DNA of 64,000 nucleotides from Coprococcus comes ATCC 27758 (GTDB lineage: Bacteria > Bacillota > Clostridia > Lachnospirales > Lachnospiraceae): NCBI RefSeq assembly GCF_025149785.1, contig NZ_CP102277.1:744001-808000 (forward strand), read 5' to 3'. The position numbers were made by a program, and so were the translations under genes. The notes under the pieces are model-generated. The model ran no database searches, had not been told where the DNA came from, and saw only the letters and a list, made by a program, of their open reading frames with translations. How positions within the stretch are numbered: position 1 is the first letter of the stretch; each line of letters starts with the position of its first letter. Of this stretch, positions 1 to 8,627 are shown piece by piece.

Positions 1-153
1 CGTTTAAGAGGAAAAGGAATCGTTTCCATGAAGGATGCAAATGTCCATGGTGATCAGTATGTAACGGTACAAATTCAGGTTCCGAGACATTTAAATGCAG
101 AAGCAAGACAGAAACTGATGGAATATAAGAAAGCCGCTGCCGGAGGAAGATAA
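1..153 (+). CDS. dnaJ: DnaJ chaperone, C-terminal end only
   Basis: The window opens inside a gene. The frame from base 1 reads about 50 residues, starting RLRGKGI and including GDQYVTVQIQVPR, and ends in TAA at 151-153. This matches the last part of the DnaJ substrate-binding domain, where an RLKGKGI-like strand and a GD-hydrophobic strand precede the short C-terminal helix. DnaJ is the Hsp40 co-chaperone that hands unfolded protein to DnaK. The following gene, clpB, works with DnaK/DnaJ in disaggregation, which fits the assignment. Only the 3' end is visible, so the J-domain and zinc-finger region cannot be checked. Confidence 0.85.
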   Translation, partial: RLRGKGIVSMKDANVHGDQYVTVQIQVPRHLNAEARQKLMEYKKAAAGGR

Positions 154-204
154 AGGATCCGGGGCGTTTCATATAGATGGGACTCATAAAATGAGTTCGA
201 TGAT

Positions 205-232
205 TTGACAGGGAAGTAAAAATTTATATAGA
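205..232 (+). promoter_or_regulatory. Predicted sigma-A promoter of clpB
   Basis: TTGACA at 205-210 is a perfect -35 box. TATAGA at 227-232 is a fair -10 box after 16 bp; ATAGAT one base further gives 17 bp. The CIRCE operator begins two bases downstream, so a bound repressor would cover the transcription start. Confidence 0.7.
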
Positions 233-233
233 T

Positions 234-260
234 TTAGCACTCGACTATTGACAGTGCTAA
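234..260 (+). promoter_or_regulatory. CIRCE operator (HrcA binding site)
   Basis: TTAGCACTC at 234-242 and CAGTGCTAA at 252-260 are separated by nine bases. This is the CIRCE layout of nine-base arms with a nine-base spacer, with one mismatch in the right arm (C for G). CIRCE is bound by HrcA, the heat-shock repressor. Its place between promoter and clpB indicates that clpB is in the HrcA regulon. Confidence 0.88.
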
Positions 261-319
261 TAACAAGTGCTATAGTTCGAGTAGAACAAAGATAGCAAGG
301 CAAAGGAGGGACTCATGTT

Positions 320-2920
320 ATGAATATCAATAAATTTACACAAAGTTCTATGGCAGCAGTACAGAACCTTGAAAAGATTGCGGCAGATTATGGCAACCAG
401 GAAATTGAACAGGAACATCTTCTGTATTCTTTGCTTACAATAGATGACAGCCTGATTCTCAAGCTGATTGAGAAGATGGGCATTACAAAAGAGACGATGA
501 TGAACCGTGTGGAAGAGCTTTTACGGAAGCGTCCGAAGGTACAGGGCGGTCAGATGTATATTGGTCAGAATCTGAATAATGTGCTGATCCATGGCGAGGA
601 TGAGGCAAAGCAGATGGGTGATGAATATGTATCGGTTGAGCATCTGTTCCTCGCACTTCTGAAATATGCGAACCGTGAGATCAAAGGTATGATGAAGGAA
701 CTTGGAATCACAAGGGAAAGTTTCCTTCAGGTACTTTCTTCGGTAAGAGGTAATCAGCGAGTAACCAGTGATAATCCGGAAGCTACTTATGATACCTTGA
801 ACAAATACGGGGAAGATCTGGTAGAAAAAGCCAGGGAGCAGAAGCTGGATCCGGTCATCGGACGTGATGCAGAGATCCGGAATGTGATCCGTATCCTGTC
901 ACGTAAGACAAAGAACAACCCGGTTCTGATCGGTGAACCTGGTGTAGGTAAGACAGCAGCAGTAGAAGGTCTGGCACAGCGTATTGTGCGTGGTGATGTA
1001 CCGGAAGCTTTGAAAGATAAAAAAGTATTTGCACTGGATATGGGAGCACTGGTTGCAGGTGCCAAGTATCGTGGTGAATTTGAAGAGCGTCTGAAAGCAG
1101 TTCTGGAAGAAGTCAAGAACAGTGATGGAAACATCATCCTGTTTATCGATGAGCTGCATACCATTGTAGGTGCCGGAAAGTCAGACGGTGCAATGGACGC
1201 CGGAAATATGTTAAAACCAATGCTTGCCCGTGGTGAGCTGCATTGTATTGGTGCGACAACTCTGGATGAGTATCGCCAGTATATCGAAAAGGATGCCGCT
1301 CTGGAACGTCGTTTCCAGCCGGTTATGGTGGATGAGCCTTCAGTTGAGGATGCCATTTCTATCCTTCGTGGATTGAAAGAGCGTTATGAAGTATTCCATG
1401 GTGTCAAGATCACAGACAGCGCACTGGTTGCGGCGGTTACTTTGAGTAACCGTTATATTTCAGACCGTTTCCTTCCGGATAAGGCAATCGACCTGGTTGA
1501 TGAAGCATGTGCATCCATTAAGACAGAGCTGGATTCTATGCCGACAGAGTTGGATGAACTGAACCGTAAGATCATGCAGCTGGAGATTGAAGAAGCTGCT
1601 TTGAAGAAAGAGGATGACCGACTGAGCAAGGAAAGACTGCAGAAACTGCAGGAAGAACTTGCCGAAGAACGGGAAAAATTCGCAAAGCAGAAAGCACAGT
1701 GGGATAACGAAAAACATTCTGTTGAACATGTACAGAAGATCCGTGAGCAGATTGAACAGCTGAACCGTGAAATCGAAGCAGCTCAGAGGAGCTATGATCT
1801 GAACAAGGCAGCAGAGCTTCAGTACGGACGTCTTCCACAGTTGCAGAAACAGCTGGAAGAAGAGGAAGCAAAGGTAAAAGATGAAGATCTGTCACTGGTT
1901 CATGAAAGTGTTACCGATGATGAGATTGCTAAGATCATTTCCCGCTGGACTGGTATTCCGGTTGCAAAATTAAACGAAAGCGAGAGAAGCAAGACACTGC
2001 ACCTTGCAGATGAACTTCACAAACGTGTCATCGGACAGGACGAAGGCGTTACGAAAGTAACCGATGCAATCATCCGTTCCAAAGCAGGAATCAAAGATCC
2101 GACTAAGCCGATTGGTTCCTTCCTCTTTCTTGGACCTACAGGTGTAGGTAAGACAGAGCTTGCAAAAGCACTTGCCGAGAATCTGTTTGATGATGAGAAC
2201 AATATGGTGCGTATCGATATGAGTGAGTACATGGAGAAATATTCTGTGTCCCGTCTGATCGGAGCGCCTCCGGGATATGTCGGATATGATGAGGGCGGTC
2301 AGCTTACGGAAGCCGTTCGCAGAAAACCGTATTCCGTAGTGCTTTTCGATGAAGTAGAAAAAGCACATCCGGATGTATTTAACGTACTTCTGCAGGTACT
2401 GGATGACGGACGTATCACGGACTCGCAGGGACGTACCGTTGATTTCAAGAATACGATCCTGATCATGACATCGAACATCGGATCTTCTTATCTGCTGGAT
2501 GGTATCGATGAAAATGGCGATATCAAACCAGAGGCAGAGGAGATGGTCATGAATGATCTGAGAGCACATTTCAGACCGGAATTTCTGAACCGTCTGGATG
2601 AGACGATTATGTTCCGTCCGCTGACGAAAGATAATGTCTACTCTATCATCAGCCTGCTTGTCAATGATATCAATAAACGGCTTGCAGATAAAGAACTGAG
2701 GATCGAGCTTACCGAAGCAGCCAAACAGCTTGTAGTGGAAGGCGGATATGATCCGACCTATGGTGCAAGACCATTGAAGAGATATCTTCAGAAGAATGTT
2801 GAAACCGAGGCAGCTAAACTGATTCTGGAAGGAAATGTTGGCAGCGGAGATACGATCCTGATCGATAATGTGGATGGAAAACTTACTGCAAGGATCAAGC
2901 AGCACTTAAGAGAAGTATAA
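320..2920 (+). CDS. clpB: ATP-dependent disaggregase ClpB
   Basis: An 866-residue Hsp100 protein, full length for ClpB. The N-terminal Clp repeat region covers about residues 1-145. AAA-1 has Walker A GEPGVGKT at 205-212 and Walker B FIDE at 275-278. A long Glu/Lys/Gln-rich coiled-coil M-domain lies at about 410-530 and distinguishes ClpB from ClpA and ClpC. AAA-2 has Walker A GPTGVGKT at 605-612, and the C-terminal region includes GARPLKR. ClpB pulls polypeptides out of aggregates with DnaK/DnaJ in the cytoplasm. The start at 320 follows AAAGGAGGG at 302-310; another ATG at 315 is out of frame and stops after two codons. It lies directly behind dnaJ but has its own promoter and CIRCE site. 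Confidence 0.97.
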   Translation: MNINKFTQSSMAAVQNLEKIAADYGNQEIEQEHLLYSLLTIDDSLILKLIEKMGITKETMMNRVEELLRKRPKVQGGQMYIGQNLNNVLIHGEDEAKQMGDEYVSVEHLFLALLKYANREIKGMMKELGITRESFLQVLSSVRGNQRVTSDNPEATYDTLNKYGEDLVEKAREQKLDPVIGRDAEIRNVIRILSRKTKNNPVLIGEPGVGKTAAVEGLAQRIVRGDVPEALKDKKVFALDMGALVAGAKYRGEFEERLKAVLEEVKNSDGNIILFIDELHTIVGAGKSDGAMDAGNMLKPMLARGELHCIGATTLDEYRQYIEKDAALERRFQPVMVDEPSVEDAISILRGLKERYEVFHGVKITDSALVAAVTLSNRYISDRFLPDKAIDLVDEACASIKTELDSMPTELDELNRKIMQLEIEEAALKKEDDRLSKERLQKLQEELAEEREKFAKQKAQWDNEKHSVEHVQKIREQIEQLNREIEAAQRSYDLNKAAELQYGRLPQLQKQLEEEEAKVKDEDLSLVHESVTDDEIAKIISRWTGIPVAKLNESERSKTLHLADELHKRVIGQDEGVTKVTDAIIRSKAGIKDPTKPIGSFLFLGPTGVGKTELAKALAENLFDDENNMVRIDMSEYMEKYSVSRLIGAPPGYVGYDEGGQLTEAVRRKPYSVVLFDEVEKAHPDVFNVLLQVLDDGRITDSQGRTVDFKNTILIMTSNIGSSYLLDGIDENGDIKPEAEEMVMNDLRAHFRPEFLNRLDETIMFRPLTKDNVYSIISLLVNDINKRLADKELRIELTEAAKQLVVEGGYDPTYGARPLKRYLQKNVETEAAKLILEGNVGSGDTILIDNVDGKLTARIKQHLREV

Positions 2921-2931
2921 GAAATGTGACA

Positions 2932-2996
2932 TATAAAGAATCTGCAATCGGCAGATCATCGAATCCGATCATGGTGACATCATCAGGCGCAGGACG
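2932..2996 (-). pseudogene. Remnant of a LacI-family regulator
   Basis: Read on the minus strand, the segment gives RPAPDDVTMIGFDDLPIADS. This is the typical strand-turn-strand signature near the C-terminal half of the LacI periplasmic-binding-like domain (PDDV.IIGFDD). Nothing else of a LacI protein surrounds it, and the frame runs on into the antisense of clpB. I read it as a short fossil, not a working gene. Confidence 0.55.
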
Positions 2997-2998
2997 GT

Positions 2999-3090
2999 TT
3001 ATAACCGCTTGCGCCTGTATTCGTTTGGAGTTATACCAAACTGTTTTTTGAAGGCAGTCTGAAAGTGGTTCTTGCCTGAAAAACACAAAA
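2999..3090 (-). pseudogene. C-terminal remnant of an AraC-family regulator
   Basis: On the minus strand the frame reads FSGKNHFQTAFKKQFG, then ITPNEYRRKRL and a TAA stop at 3001-2999. This is the second helix-turn-helix and the normal C-terminus of an AraC/XylS protein. Upstream the frame loses similarity within a few residues, so the remainder of the gene has been deleted or replaced. Confidence 0.65.
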
Positions 3091-3182
3091 AAGTGCTGAT
3101 TGTACTGATCGGTTTATTCGTGAACTGAAGCAGACGCCGTCCCTCCTCGGGCTTACACCGGAGAATAAAATGGCTTCTTCAA

Positions 3183-3336
3183 TCACATAATCGCGATACA
3201 AAGCTTTCGATTGAAGAAATAGCCCTGGATTGTCGGGTATGAGAATCAAAGCTATTTTTTCAGACAATTTAAGAAACGTTACGGAATGATACCGCACAAA
3301 TACAGAAAAGAAAACATAAAAGATAAAAAACGATAG
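3183..3336 (+). pseudogene. C-terminal remnant of a second AraC-family regulator, frameshifted
   Basis: One frame gives DTKLSIEEIALDCR. After a one-base shift near 3237 the next frame gives YENQSYFFRQFKKRYG, then MIPHKYRKEN and a stop at 3334-3336. Together these are the two helix-turn-helix motifs at the end of an AraC protein. It converges on the minus-strand AraC remnant, so at least two different regulator genes decayed here. A terminator follows. Confidence 0.65.
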
Positions 3337-3346
3337 GATGTAAAAT

Positions 3347-3397
3347 AAGGACAGTTTTTTTGAACTAATGAGGTTCTAAAAAGCTGTCCTTATTTTT
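3347..3397 (+). terminator. Rho-independent terminator
   Basis: AAGGACAGTTTTTT at 3347-3360 pairs with AAAAAGCTGTCCTT at 3378-3391 apart from one base, with a short inner GAAC/GTTC pair. TATTTTTG follows. The A-rich and T-rich flanks would let it work in both directions. Confidence 0.75.
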
Positions 3398-3399
3398 GT

Positions 3400-3642
3400 T
3401 ATATTGAGTACTATAATGGTCTCATAAATTAAGACACCCTAAACAATGCTTCTGCTGTATTCGATGACAAGCGTGAAGAAAATTTCAAGGAAAAGCTTTT
3501 CTATCCGACTAAAAATGGTTAATTCTAAGCGACTTTAGGTGGTCAATTTTCCCCGCCCCTAACAAAAGTATTATTTTGTGTATATTCTATCTTGTTTTGT
3601 TTATGGTGCATACACATACTAAATGGTAAAATTAAAGTGAAT
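3400..3642. other. Intergenic stretch without a recognisable gene
   Basis: About 240 bases separate the terminator from the 3' end of the minus-strand GntR gene. I find no open frame with a ribosome site, no further protein remnant I can name and no strong hairpin. It may be debris of the regulator decay to its left. Confidence 0.5.
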
Positions 3643-4380
3643 TTAGATATCATTTGTGACAAAGCGCACTTCAAGTTTATCAGGGCGTGAATAACTTTCT
3701 GTATATTCAACTAAATTACCATTTTCATCGTATCCTATGAATTCAATATAGTTGACGATAGAGGTGGCACTTGGAAGATGAAGGTGCTTTTGAAGTTTTT
3801 CGCCAGCTTCTACCATCATCATTGTCTCATTAAATTTTACAGGCAAATGATTTTTGGATTTCATATAATCATAAAGCGATATGTGCTCAAAATTGTAATT
3901 ATCGATATCTGAAAAAAAGTGAAGAGGAACATAGGTAAACTCAATTGCAAGAGGTTCCTTGTTTCCAAGACGAATTCGATGAATACCGTATATTTCATCT
4001 TCTTCAGAAAGTCCAAGTTTATCTGCAAAGTATTTTCTGTTTTTGATTATACCTGTGCCTAAGCATTTATTGGAAATTTCAATACCAAAGTTACGAACTA
4101 AAGAGGTAAAGCTGGCATTTTTTGATTCATTTAGTACTCCTAAAGCAACTCGATTTTGTTCGGGCTTGCGGACAAAAGTTCCCTTTCCGTGAACGCGAAT
4201 TAAGTAATGTTGGCTAATTAATTCGTCAAAGATGTCATGAATCAAATACCGACTTACACTATACATTGTTGCAAAATCCCGTTCGCTAGGAAGCAACTCC
4301 CCAGGAAGATATTCCTGTGTTTTAATTTTTGTAATGATACTAGATTTTATTTGTGCGGCTAATACATCATCATTGCTCAT
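3643..4380 (-). CDS. GntR-family (HutC/UTRA type) transcriptional regulator
   Basis: A 245-residue regulator. Residues about 8-75 form the winged helix-turn-helix, with LLPSERDFATMYSVSR matching the GntR recognition region; the segment after SR (YLIHDIFDEL) is less canonical than the usual MTVRQAL. Residues about 95-240 look like a UTRA effector domain, which binds sugar phosphates or related ligands. Its ATG overlaps the TGA of the other GntR gene (ATGA at 4380-4377), so the two are translationally coupled. Divergent placement beside the fructosamine-type operon suggests it controls that operon, as FrlR does in Bacillus and E. coli; that role is inference. Confidence 0.85.
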   Translation of the reverse strand: MSNDDVLAAQIKSSIITKIKTQEYLPGELLPSERDFATMYSVSRYLIHDIFDELISQHYLIRVHGKGTFVRKPEQNRVALGVLNESKNASFTSLVRNFGIEISNKCLGTGIIKNRKYFADKLGLSEEDEIYGIHRIRLGNKEPLAIEFTYVPLHFFSDIDNYNFEHISLYDYMKSKNHLPVKFNETMMMVEAGEKLQKHLHLPSATSIVNYIEFIGYDENGNLVEYTESYSRPDKLEVRFVTNDI

Positions 4381-5087
4381 AAAACTACCTCCCTGATAAA
4401 ACCAAAACGATCAATTAGCATATTATTTTCAAAAAAGACTGCAAGATGTCCTTGTTTATCATACATGAGCCCTTTGTATTTCATTAAAGGGCTACCAACA
4501 GGAATATTTAAAATTTGAGCAGTCTTTGTGTCTGCGTAAAGTAAGGTGACTTTTTGATTCGATTTTGCCAAGGTTATTTGACAATTGTTTGTAATCAAAT
4601 CAATTGCAGGAGCAGAAGCAGCAATTTGTTGGGTGAGATCTGGATAGATATATTCAGGAATATAAGTTGTATTGATACAAATTAGTTGAGTACCATCTGA
4701 ATAAAGCCAAACAATTTTGTATATTTTCGATTTTTCAGGAAGTAACATTTCGCTTGCAAGATAGTTATCTGCTTCTATTTTTTTGAAATCATATAATTCG
4801 TAAGTTAATTGTTCGCTATCTTCCTCTGAATGTAAGGAAAAATTACGAATGGATTGTAAAATGCGTTTAGGCGCTACGTAATAACCACTTCGTGGTTTTG
4901 AGATAATTGTTTTATCTTGAAGTAACAGATTCAAGGCTCCACGAACAGTTAAGCGTTGTACATGAAACAGCTCTGCCAGCTTTCGTTCCGAAGGCAGTTT
5001 GTCACCTGGAAGATAGTGTTCTTCCTTTAGCATGTATTTGATTTCTTTTGATAATGCAACATCTAAAGTTAATAAATTTTTTTTCAT
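4377..5087 (-). CDS. GntR-family (HutC/UTRA type) transcriptional regulator
   Basis: A 236-residue regulator and first gene of a two-gene minus-strand unit. The helix-turn-helix includes KLPSERKLAELFHVQRLTVR (residues about 30-50), close to the family consensus, followed by a wing motif with SGYYV. The remaining 150 residues resemble UTRA. It is a diverged paralogue of the gene it overlaps. The two proteins could form heterodimers or answer two ligands, for example a galactosylated and a plain fructosamine phosphate. The 315-base divergent region to the right holds candidate operators. Confidence 0.87.
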   Translation of the reverse strand: MKKNLLTLDVALSKEIKYMLKEEHYLPGDKLPSERKLAELFHVQRLTVRGALNLLLQDKTIISKPRSGYYVAPKRILQSIRNFSLHSEEDSEQLTYELYDFKKIEADNYLASEMLLPEKSKIYKIVWLYSDGTQLICINTTYIPEYIYPDLTQQIAASAPAIDLITNNCQITLAKSNQKVTLLYADTKTAQILNIPVGSPLMKYKGLMYDKQGHLAVFFENNMLIDRFGFIREVVL

Positions 5088-5204
5088 AAGAACTCCTAAT
5101 ATTATAATTTACTTGTAAATTATAATCAAATTATACGTTGTCAGTTCTTAAAAAGCAAATAGAAAGGAAAAAAGAAATGAATAAATAAAAAATAAATATA
5201 AAAA

Positions 5205-5239
5205 CTGGTATAGTAAACTTGAAATGCGTTTCATACCAG
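5205..5239. promoter_or_regulatory. Candidate GntR operator in the divergent intergenic region
   Basis: CTGGTAT at 5205-5211 is the inverse of ATACCAG at 5233-5239. The 12-mer TGGTATAGTAAA at 5206-5217 recurs with one change as TGGTATATTAAA at 5346-5357. The inverted repeat plus a second copy over the operon promoter suggest binding by the adjacent GntR proteins. Confidence 0.45.
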
Positions 5240-5326
5240 AATAAAAGAAATATATGCATTGTGTATAAAAAAAAGCATTTATATTTATAAAAATACAACA
5301 ATATTCAATATTCTTTGCGTGAAATA

Positions 5327-5357
5327 TTGAAAAAAATAAAAAAAGTGGTATATTAAA
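5327..5357 (+). promoter_or_regulatory. Predicted promoter of the frl-like operon with overlapping operator
   Basis: TTGAAA at 5327-5332 and TATATT at 5349-5354 are 16 bp apart. The TGGTATATTAAA copy at 5346-5357 covers the -10 box, so a bound GntR protein would block polymerase. A purine-rich ribosome site (GAAGGGAAAGGG) precedes the first ATG at 5403. Confidence 0.55.
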
Positions 5358-5402
5358 TTTAAAAATAGTCACCAATACAAAAGAAGGGAAAGGGAAAACA
5401 CT

Positions 5403-6398
5403 ATGTTGAAATTTAATGAACAGAAACAGATTGAAAGTGTGAATGGAGCGCTTGCTCTGAGAAATCAAATTAATGAATTGATTGATGGAATTTGTAAAGA
5501 AGGATACAAGAATATTTGTTGGCTCGGTATCGGTGGAACATATGCATCTTGCCTCCAGGCAGAGGTTCATATGAAAGAAAAATCAAAACTTTCATTTTTT
5601 GTTGAAAACGCAGCAGAGTATTTGACAACTGGAAATAAAAAAGTTGGAGAAGGAACTATTGTAATTATTTCGTCTGTTACAGGAACAACTTCTGAAATCG
5701 TAGATGGAGTAAAAAAAGCACAGAAGAGTGGAGCAAGGGTGATTGGTTTTATTGATGTTGCTACTGCAGAACTTGCAAAACTTGTAGACTATGTGATTAC
5801 ATATCCTGCCAATGAACAATTGAAATTTTATATGGTAGCAGATAGATTTATGTACAATGCAGGAGAATTTCCAGAATATGAGGATTTATACAAGGAGTTG
5901 GATCAGTATTTGGCAACTGCACTTGTGGAAGTTGAAAAGGAAGCAGATGCTTTCGGAGAAGAATTTGCAAATCGTCATAAGGATGACAAAATTCATTATT
6001 TTGTTGGGGCTGGGAACCAGTATGGTGCCACATATTCTTATGCAATGTGTTATTGGGAAGAACAGCATTGGATTCGTACAAAATCTATCCACAGTGCAGA
6101 ATTTTTCCATGGAATGTTAGAAATAATTGACAAAGATACACCAGTTACAGTATTTATTGGGGAAGATTCTCAGAGATCATTGAGCGAGCGCGTTGCAAAC
6201 TTCTTGCCACGCATTTGTGGAAAATACAATATTATTGATACCAAGAAATTTGAATTAAAAGGAATTAGTCCAGAGTACAGAGGATATATATCACATTTAG
6301 TGATGCATGCGGTAACACAGAGAATTGATGTACATATGGAAAAAGTCAATTGTCATCCTATGGAAATCAGAAGATATTACAGATGTCTGGACTATTAA
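5403..6398 (+). CDS. frlB: SIS-domain sugar isomerase, FrlB-like fructosamine-6-phosphate deglycase
   Basis: A 331-residue protein with two SIS folds. The first includes WLGIGGTYASC and the SSVTGTTSEIVDGV phosphate-binding loop (about residues 95-110); the second includes FVGAGNQYGATYSYAMCYWEEQ as a family-like pattern. The C-terminus HPMEIRRYYRCLDY is characteristic of FrlB and its relatives, where the conserved His and terminal Tyr sit at the active site. FrlB cleaves fructosamine 6-phosphates (for example fructoselysine 6-phosphate) to glucose 6-phosphate and the free amino acid. It is followed by a PfkB kinase and ABC transporter genes, the same set as frlB-O-N-M-D in Bacillus. The exact amino acid or sugar cannot be read from sequence. 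Confidence 0.75.
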   Translation: MLKFNEQKQIESVNGALALRNQINELIDGICKEGYKNICWLGIGGTYASCLQAEVHMKEKSKLSFFVENAAEYLTTGNKKVGEGTIVIISSVTGTTSEIVDGVKKAQKSGARVIGFIDVATAELAKLVDYVITYPANEQLKFYMVADRFMYNAGEFPEYEDLYKELDQYLATALVEVEKEADAFGEEFANRHKDDKIHYFVGAGNQYGATYSYAMCYWEEQHWIRTKSIHSAEFFHGMLEIIDKDTPVTVFIGEDSQRSLSERVANFLPRICGKYNIIDTKKFELKGISPEYRGYISHLVMHAVTQRIDVHMEKVNCHPMEIRRYYRCLDY

Positions 6399-6407
6399 GG
6401 TGGCAAA

Positions 6408-7259
6408 ATGGACAGAAAGATAAGAGTAGCAGCAATAGGAGATAATTGTATTGATTATTATGATTCATTGAATGAATCTTATCCAGGGGGAAACCCAGTG
6501 AATGTTGCTGTATACATAAAACGATTAGGTGGAGAAAGTTCTTATACAGGTGCTGTTGGAACTGATTCATTCGGAAAAATCATGATAAGTGCAATTCAAA
6601 ATAAAGGAGTCGATACTTCTCATGTTCAAGTGCTGGATGGAAAAACCGCAGTTACACATGTTGACATTGTAGATGGAGATAGAGTGTTTGGAAAATATGA
6701 AGAAGGTGTTTTGGCAGACTTTAAGCTAAGAGAACAAGACATTTCCTTTATAAAGAAACATGATTTAGCGGTTACAGGAATTTGGGGAATGATTGAAGAT
6801 GAGCTTCCACTTATTTCGAAAGAAATTCCAGTTGCATTTGATTTTGCCAATAAATTTGCAAATCCAATTGTTGAGAAAGCGATTCCATATGTGACATATG
6901 CATTCTTCTCTTTTGACGAGGAATCACGCAATGAGTTTAGACAGAAATATCATAGCATGGGCTTAAAAGAAAAAGAAAATTGTACGGAACAATTAAAGGA
7001 ATTCATGAAAGCAATGCAACAAAAAGGACCTAAAGTCATTATTGCAACATTGGGGAAAAATGGAAGCATTGGGTATGATGGAAATTCTTGGTATCGATTT
7101 GGAATCATAGAGTGTAAAGTTGTTGATACAATGGGTGCAGGCGACAGTTTTATTGCCGGATTTTTATATGGGATTTTGAATGGATTGAATGTTCAAGATT
7201 CGATGGAAGCAGGAGCTCAGAATAGTGCGGTAACAATAGGGTATCAAGGGGCATGGTAG
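6408..7259 (+). CDS. frlD: PfkB-family sugar kinase, FrlD-like fructoselysine 6-kinase
   Basis: A 283-residue ribokinase-family protein. The N-terminal substrate motif is YPGGNPVNVAVYIKRLG, and the C-terminal signature VVDTMGAGDSFIAGFLYG contains the anion hole and catalytic Asp of GAGD. Length and N-terminus (IGDNCIDYY) resemble FrlD, which phosphorylates the sugar 6-position of fructosamines in the cytoplasm to make the deglycase substrate. The gene starts nine bases after frlB, so the two steps are co-expressed. Other PfkB substrates are possible; the assignment leans on the SIS neighbour. Confidence 0.72.
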   Translation: MDRKIRVAAIGDNCIDYYDSLNESYPGGNPVNVAVYIKRLGGESSYTGAVGTDSFGKIMISAIQNKGVDTSHVQVLDGKTAVTHVDIVDGDRVFGKYEEGVLADFKLREQDISFIKKHDLAVTGIWGMIEDELPLISKEIPVAFDFANKFANPIVEKAIPYVTYAFFSFDEESRNEFRQKYHSMGLKEKENCTEQLKEFMKAMQQKGPKVIIATLGKNGSIGYDGNSWYRFGIIECKVVDTMGAGDSFIAGFLYGILNGLNVQDSMEAGAQNSAVTIGYQGAW

Positions 7260-7275
7260 AAGGAGAATATAACGA

Positions 7276-8556
7276 ATGAGAAAAAAAATAGTGGCAATTT
7301 TATTGATAGCTACGATGGCAATGGGTATTGCAGCATGCGGAGGTTCAGGGGACAAAAAAGACGATAATACAATTACAGTATGGTGTTGGGACAAAACATT
7401 TAATATTTTTGCAATGGAAGAAGCTGCAAAAATTTATCAAGAAGATCATCAAGATGTGAAAATTGATATTGTCGAAGTTGGAGATGTAGATGTACAGTCT
7501 AGACTTACTACGGCTGGTACATCAGGAGATCTAAGCACATTGCCAGATATTTTTTTGCTGCAAGACCAGGCATTCCAAAAAAATGTATTATCTTATCCAG
7601 ATGTATTTAAAGAAATTTCTGAAAAGAAAATTGATTTTTCAGAATTTGCTCCTGGTAAAACAGATTTTTCTGTTGTAGATGGAAAACACTATGGAGTGCC
7701 TTTTGACAACGGAGCAGCAATTGCTTGTTATCGTACAGATATTTTGCAAGAAGCTGGAATGACTTTAGAAGATTTTACAGATATTACCTGGGATGAGTGG
7801 GTTGAAAAAGGCAAAGTAGTACTGGAAAAAACAGGAAAACCATTATTGACAACGACAGCAGGCGAATGTGATTTGCTTACGATGATGTTACAGTCTGCAG
7901 GAGCATCTTTGTTTAATGAAGATGGAACAACGAATATTGCAAAAAATGACACTTTGAAGAAGGTAATTGATACATATTGTAAAATGAAAGATTCAGGTGT
8001 GTTACAGGAAGTAAATAACTGGGATGAATACACTGGCTCAATGTTGAACAGTGAAGTTGCAGGTGTGATTAATGGGTGTTGGATTATGGGAACAATTCAG
8101 ACAGCTGAGGATCAGTCAGGAAAATGGGCTATTACAAATATTCCAAAACTTACAAATGTAAAGGGTGCCACAAACTATTCAAATATTGGAGGTTCTTCCT
8201 GGGCAATCTCAGGGAATTGTGGAAACGTAGAGTTAGCAGAAGATTTTCTTGCATCTACATTTGCTGGAAGTACAGAGTTATATAATAATATTCTCTCTTG
8301 TGGAGCAATTGCTACATGGACACCAGCAGGAGATTCTGATGCATATGCAGTACCGAATGAATTTTTCTCTGGTGATGCAGTGTTTGAAAAAATAGTTGAC
8401 TATTCAACAAAAGTTCCTTCTATTATTACGGGACCATATTTCCATGAAGCAAGAGACGCAATCTCTGTTGCGACAACAAATATTACAAATGGTGCAGATT
8501 TAAAGAAAGAGCTTAAAAAAGCGGAAGATACTGTTAATTTTAATATGGGACAGTAA
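7276..8556 (+). CDS. frlO: Sugar ABC transporter substrate-binding lipoprotein
   Basis: A 426-residue family-1 extracellular solute-binding protein. The N-terminus has charged residues, a hydrophobic stretch and a lipobox IAAC with Cys21 as the lipidated residue, so it is anchored outside the membrane. The mature part includes typical CUT1 features such as VWCWDKTFN near the start. It sits between the kinase and two permease genes, in the position of FrlO. Ligand is inferred from context: an Amadori product, perhaps carrying galactose, because a GH42 enzyme is in the operon. No ATPase gene is present nearby. Confidence 0.8.
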   Translation: MRKKIVAILLIATMAMGIAACGGSGDKKDDNTITVWCWDKTFNIFAMEEAAKIYQEDHQDVKIDIVEVGDVDVQSRLTTAGTSGDLSTLPDIFLLQDQAFQKNVLSYPDVFKEISEKKIDFSEFAPGKTDFSVVDGKHYGVPFDNGAAIACYRTDILQEAGMTLEDFTDITWDEWVEKGKVVLEKTGKPLLTTTAGECDLLTMMLQSAGASLFNEDGTTNIAKNDTLKKVIDTYCKMKDSGVLQEVNNWDEYTGSMLNSEVAGVINGCWIMGTIQTAEDQSGKWAITNIPKLTNVKGATNYSNIGGSSWAISGNCGNVELAEDFLASTFAGSTELYNNILSCGAIATWTPAGDSDAYAVPNEFFSGDAVFEKIVDYSTKVPSIITGPYFHEARDAISVATTNITNGADLKKELKKAEDTVNFNMGQ

Positions 8557-8627
8557 GAAAGGTTCCTATCATACAAGGGGATGGAATGTAGAACCATCTC
8601 CCTTATGGATAGAGAGGAGGAGTTTTT

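Noticed and set aside
1970-2905. A 311-codon open frame on the minus strand inside clpB
   Set aside because: It is antisense to a well-conserved coding region, shows Cys/Phe/Ile/Ser-rich composition typical of a shadow frame, and has no ribosome site or family features.
3540-3570. Possible insertion-sequence end near a C-rich motif
   Set aside because: No matching inverted end or target duplication could be found nearby.
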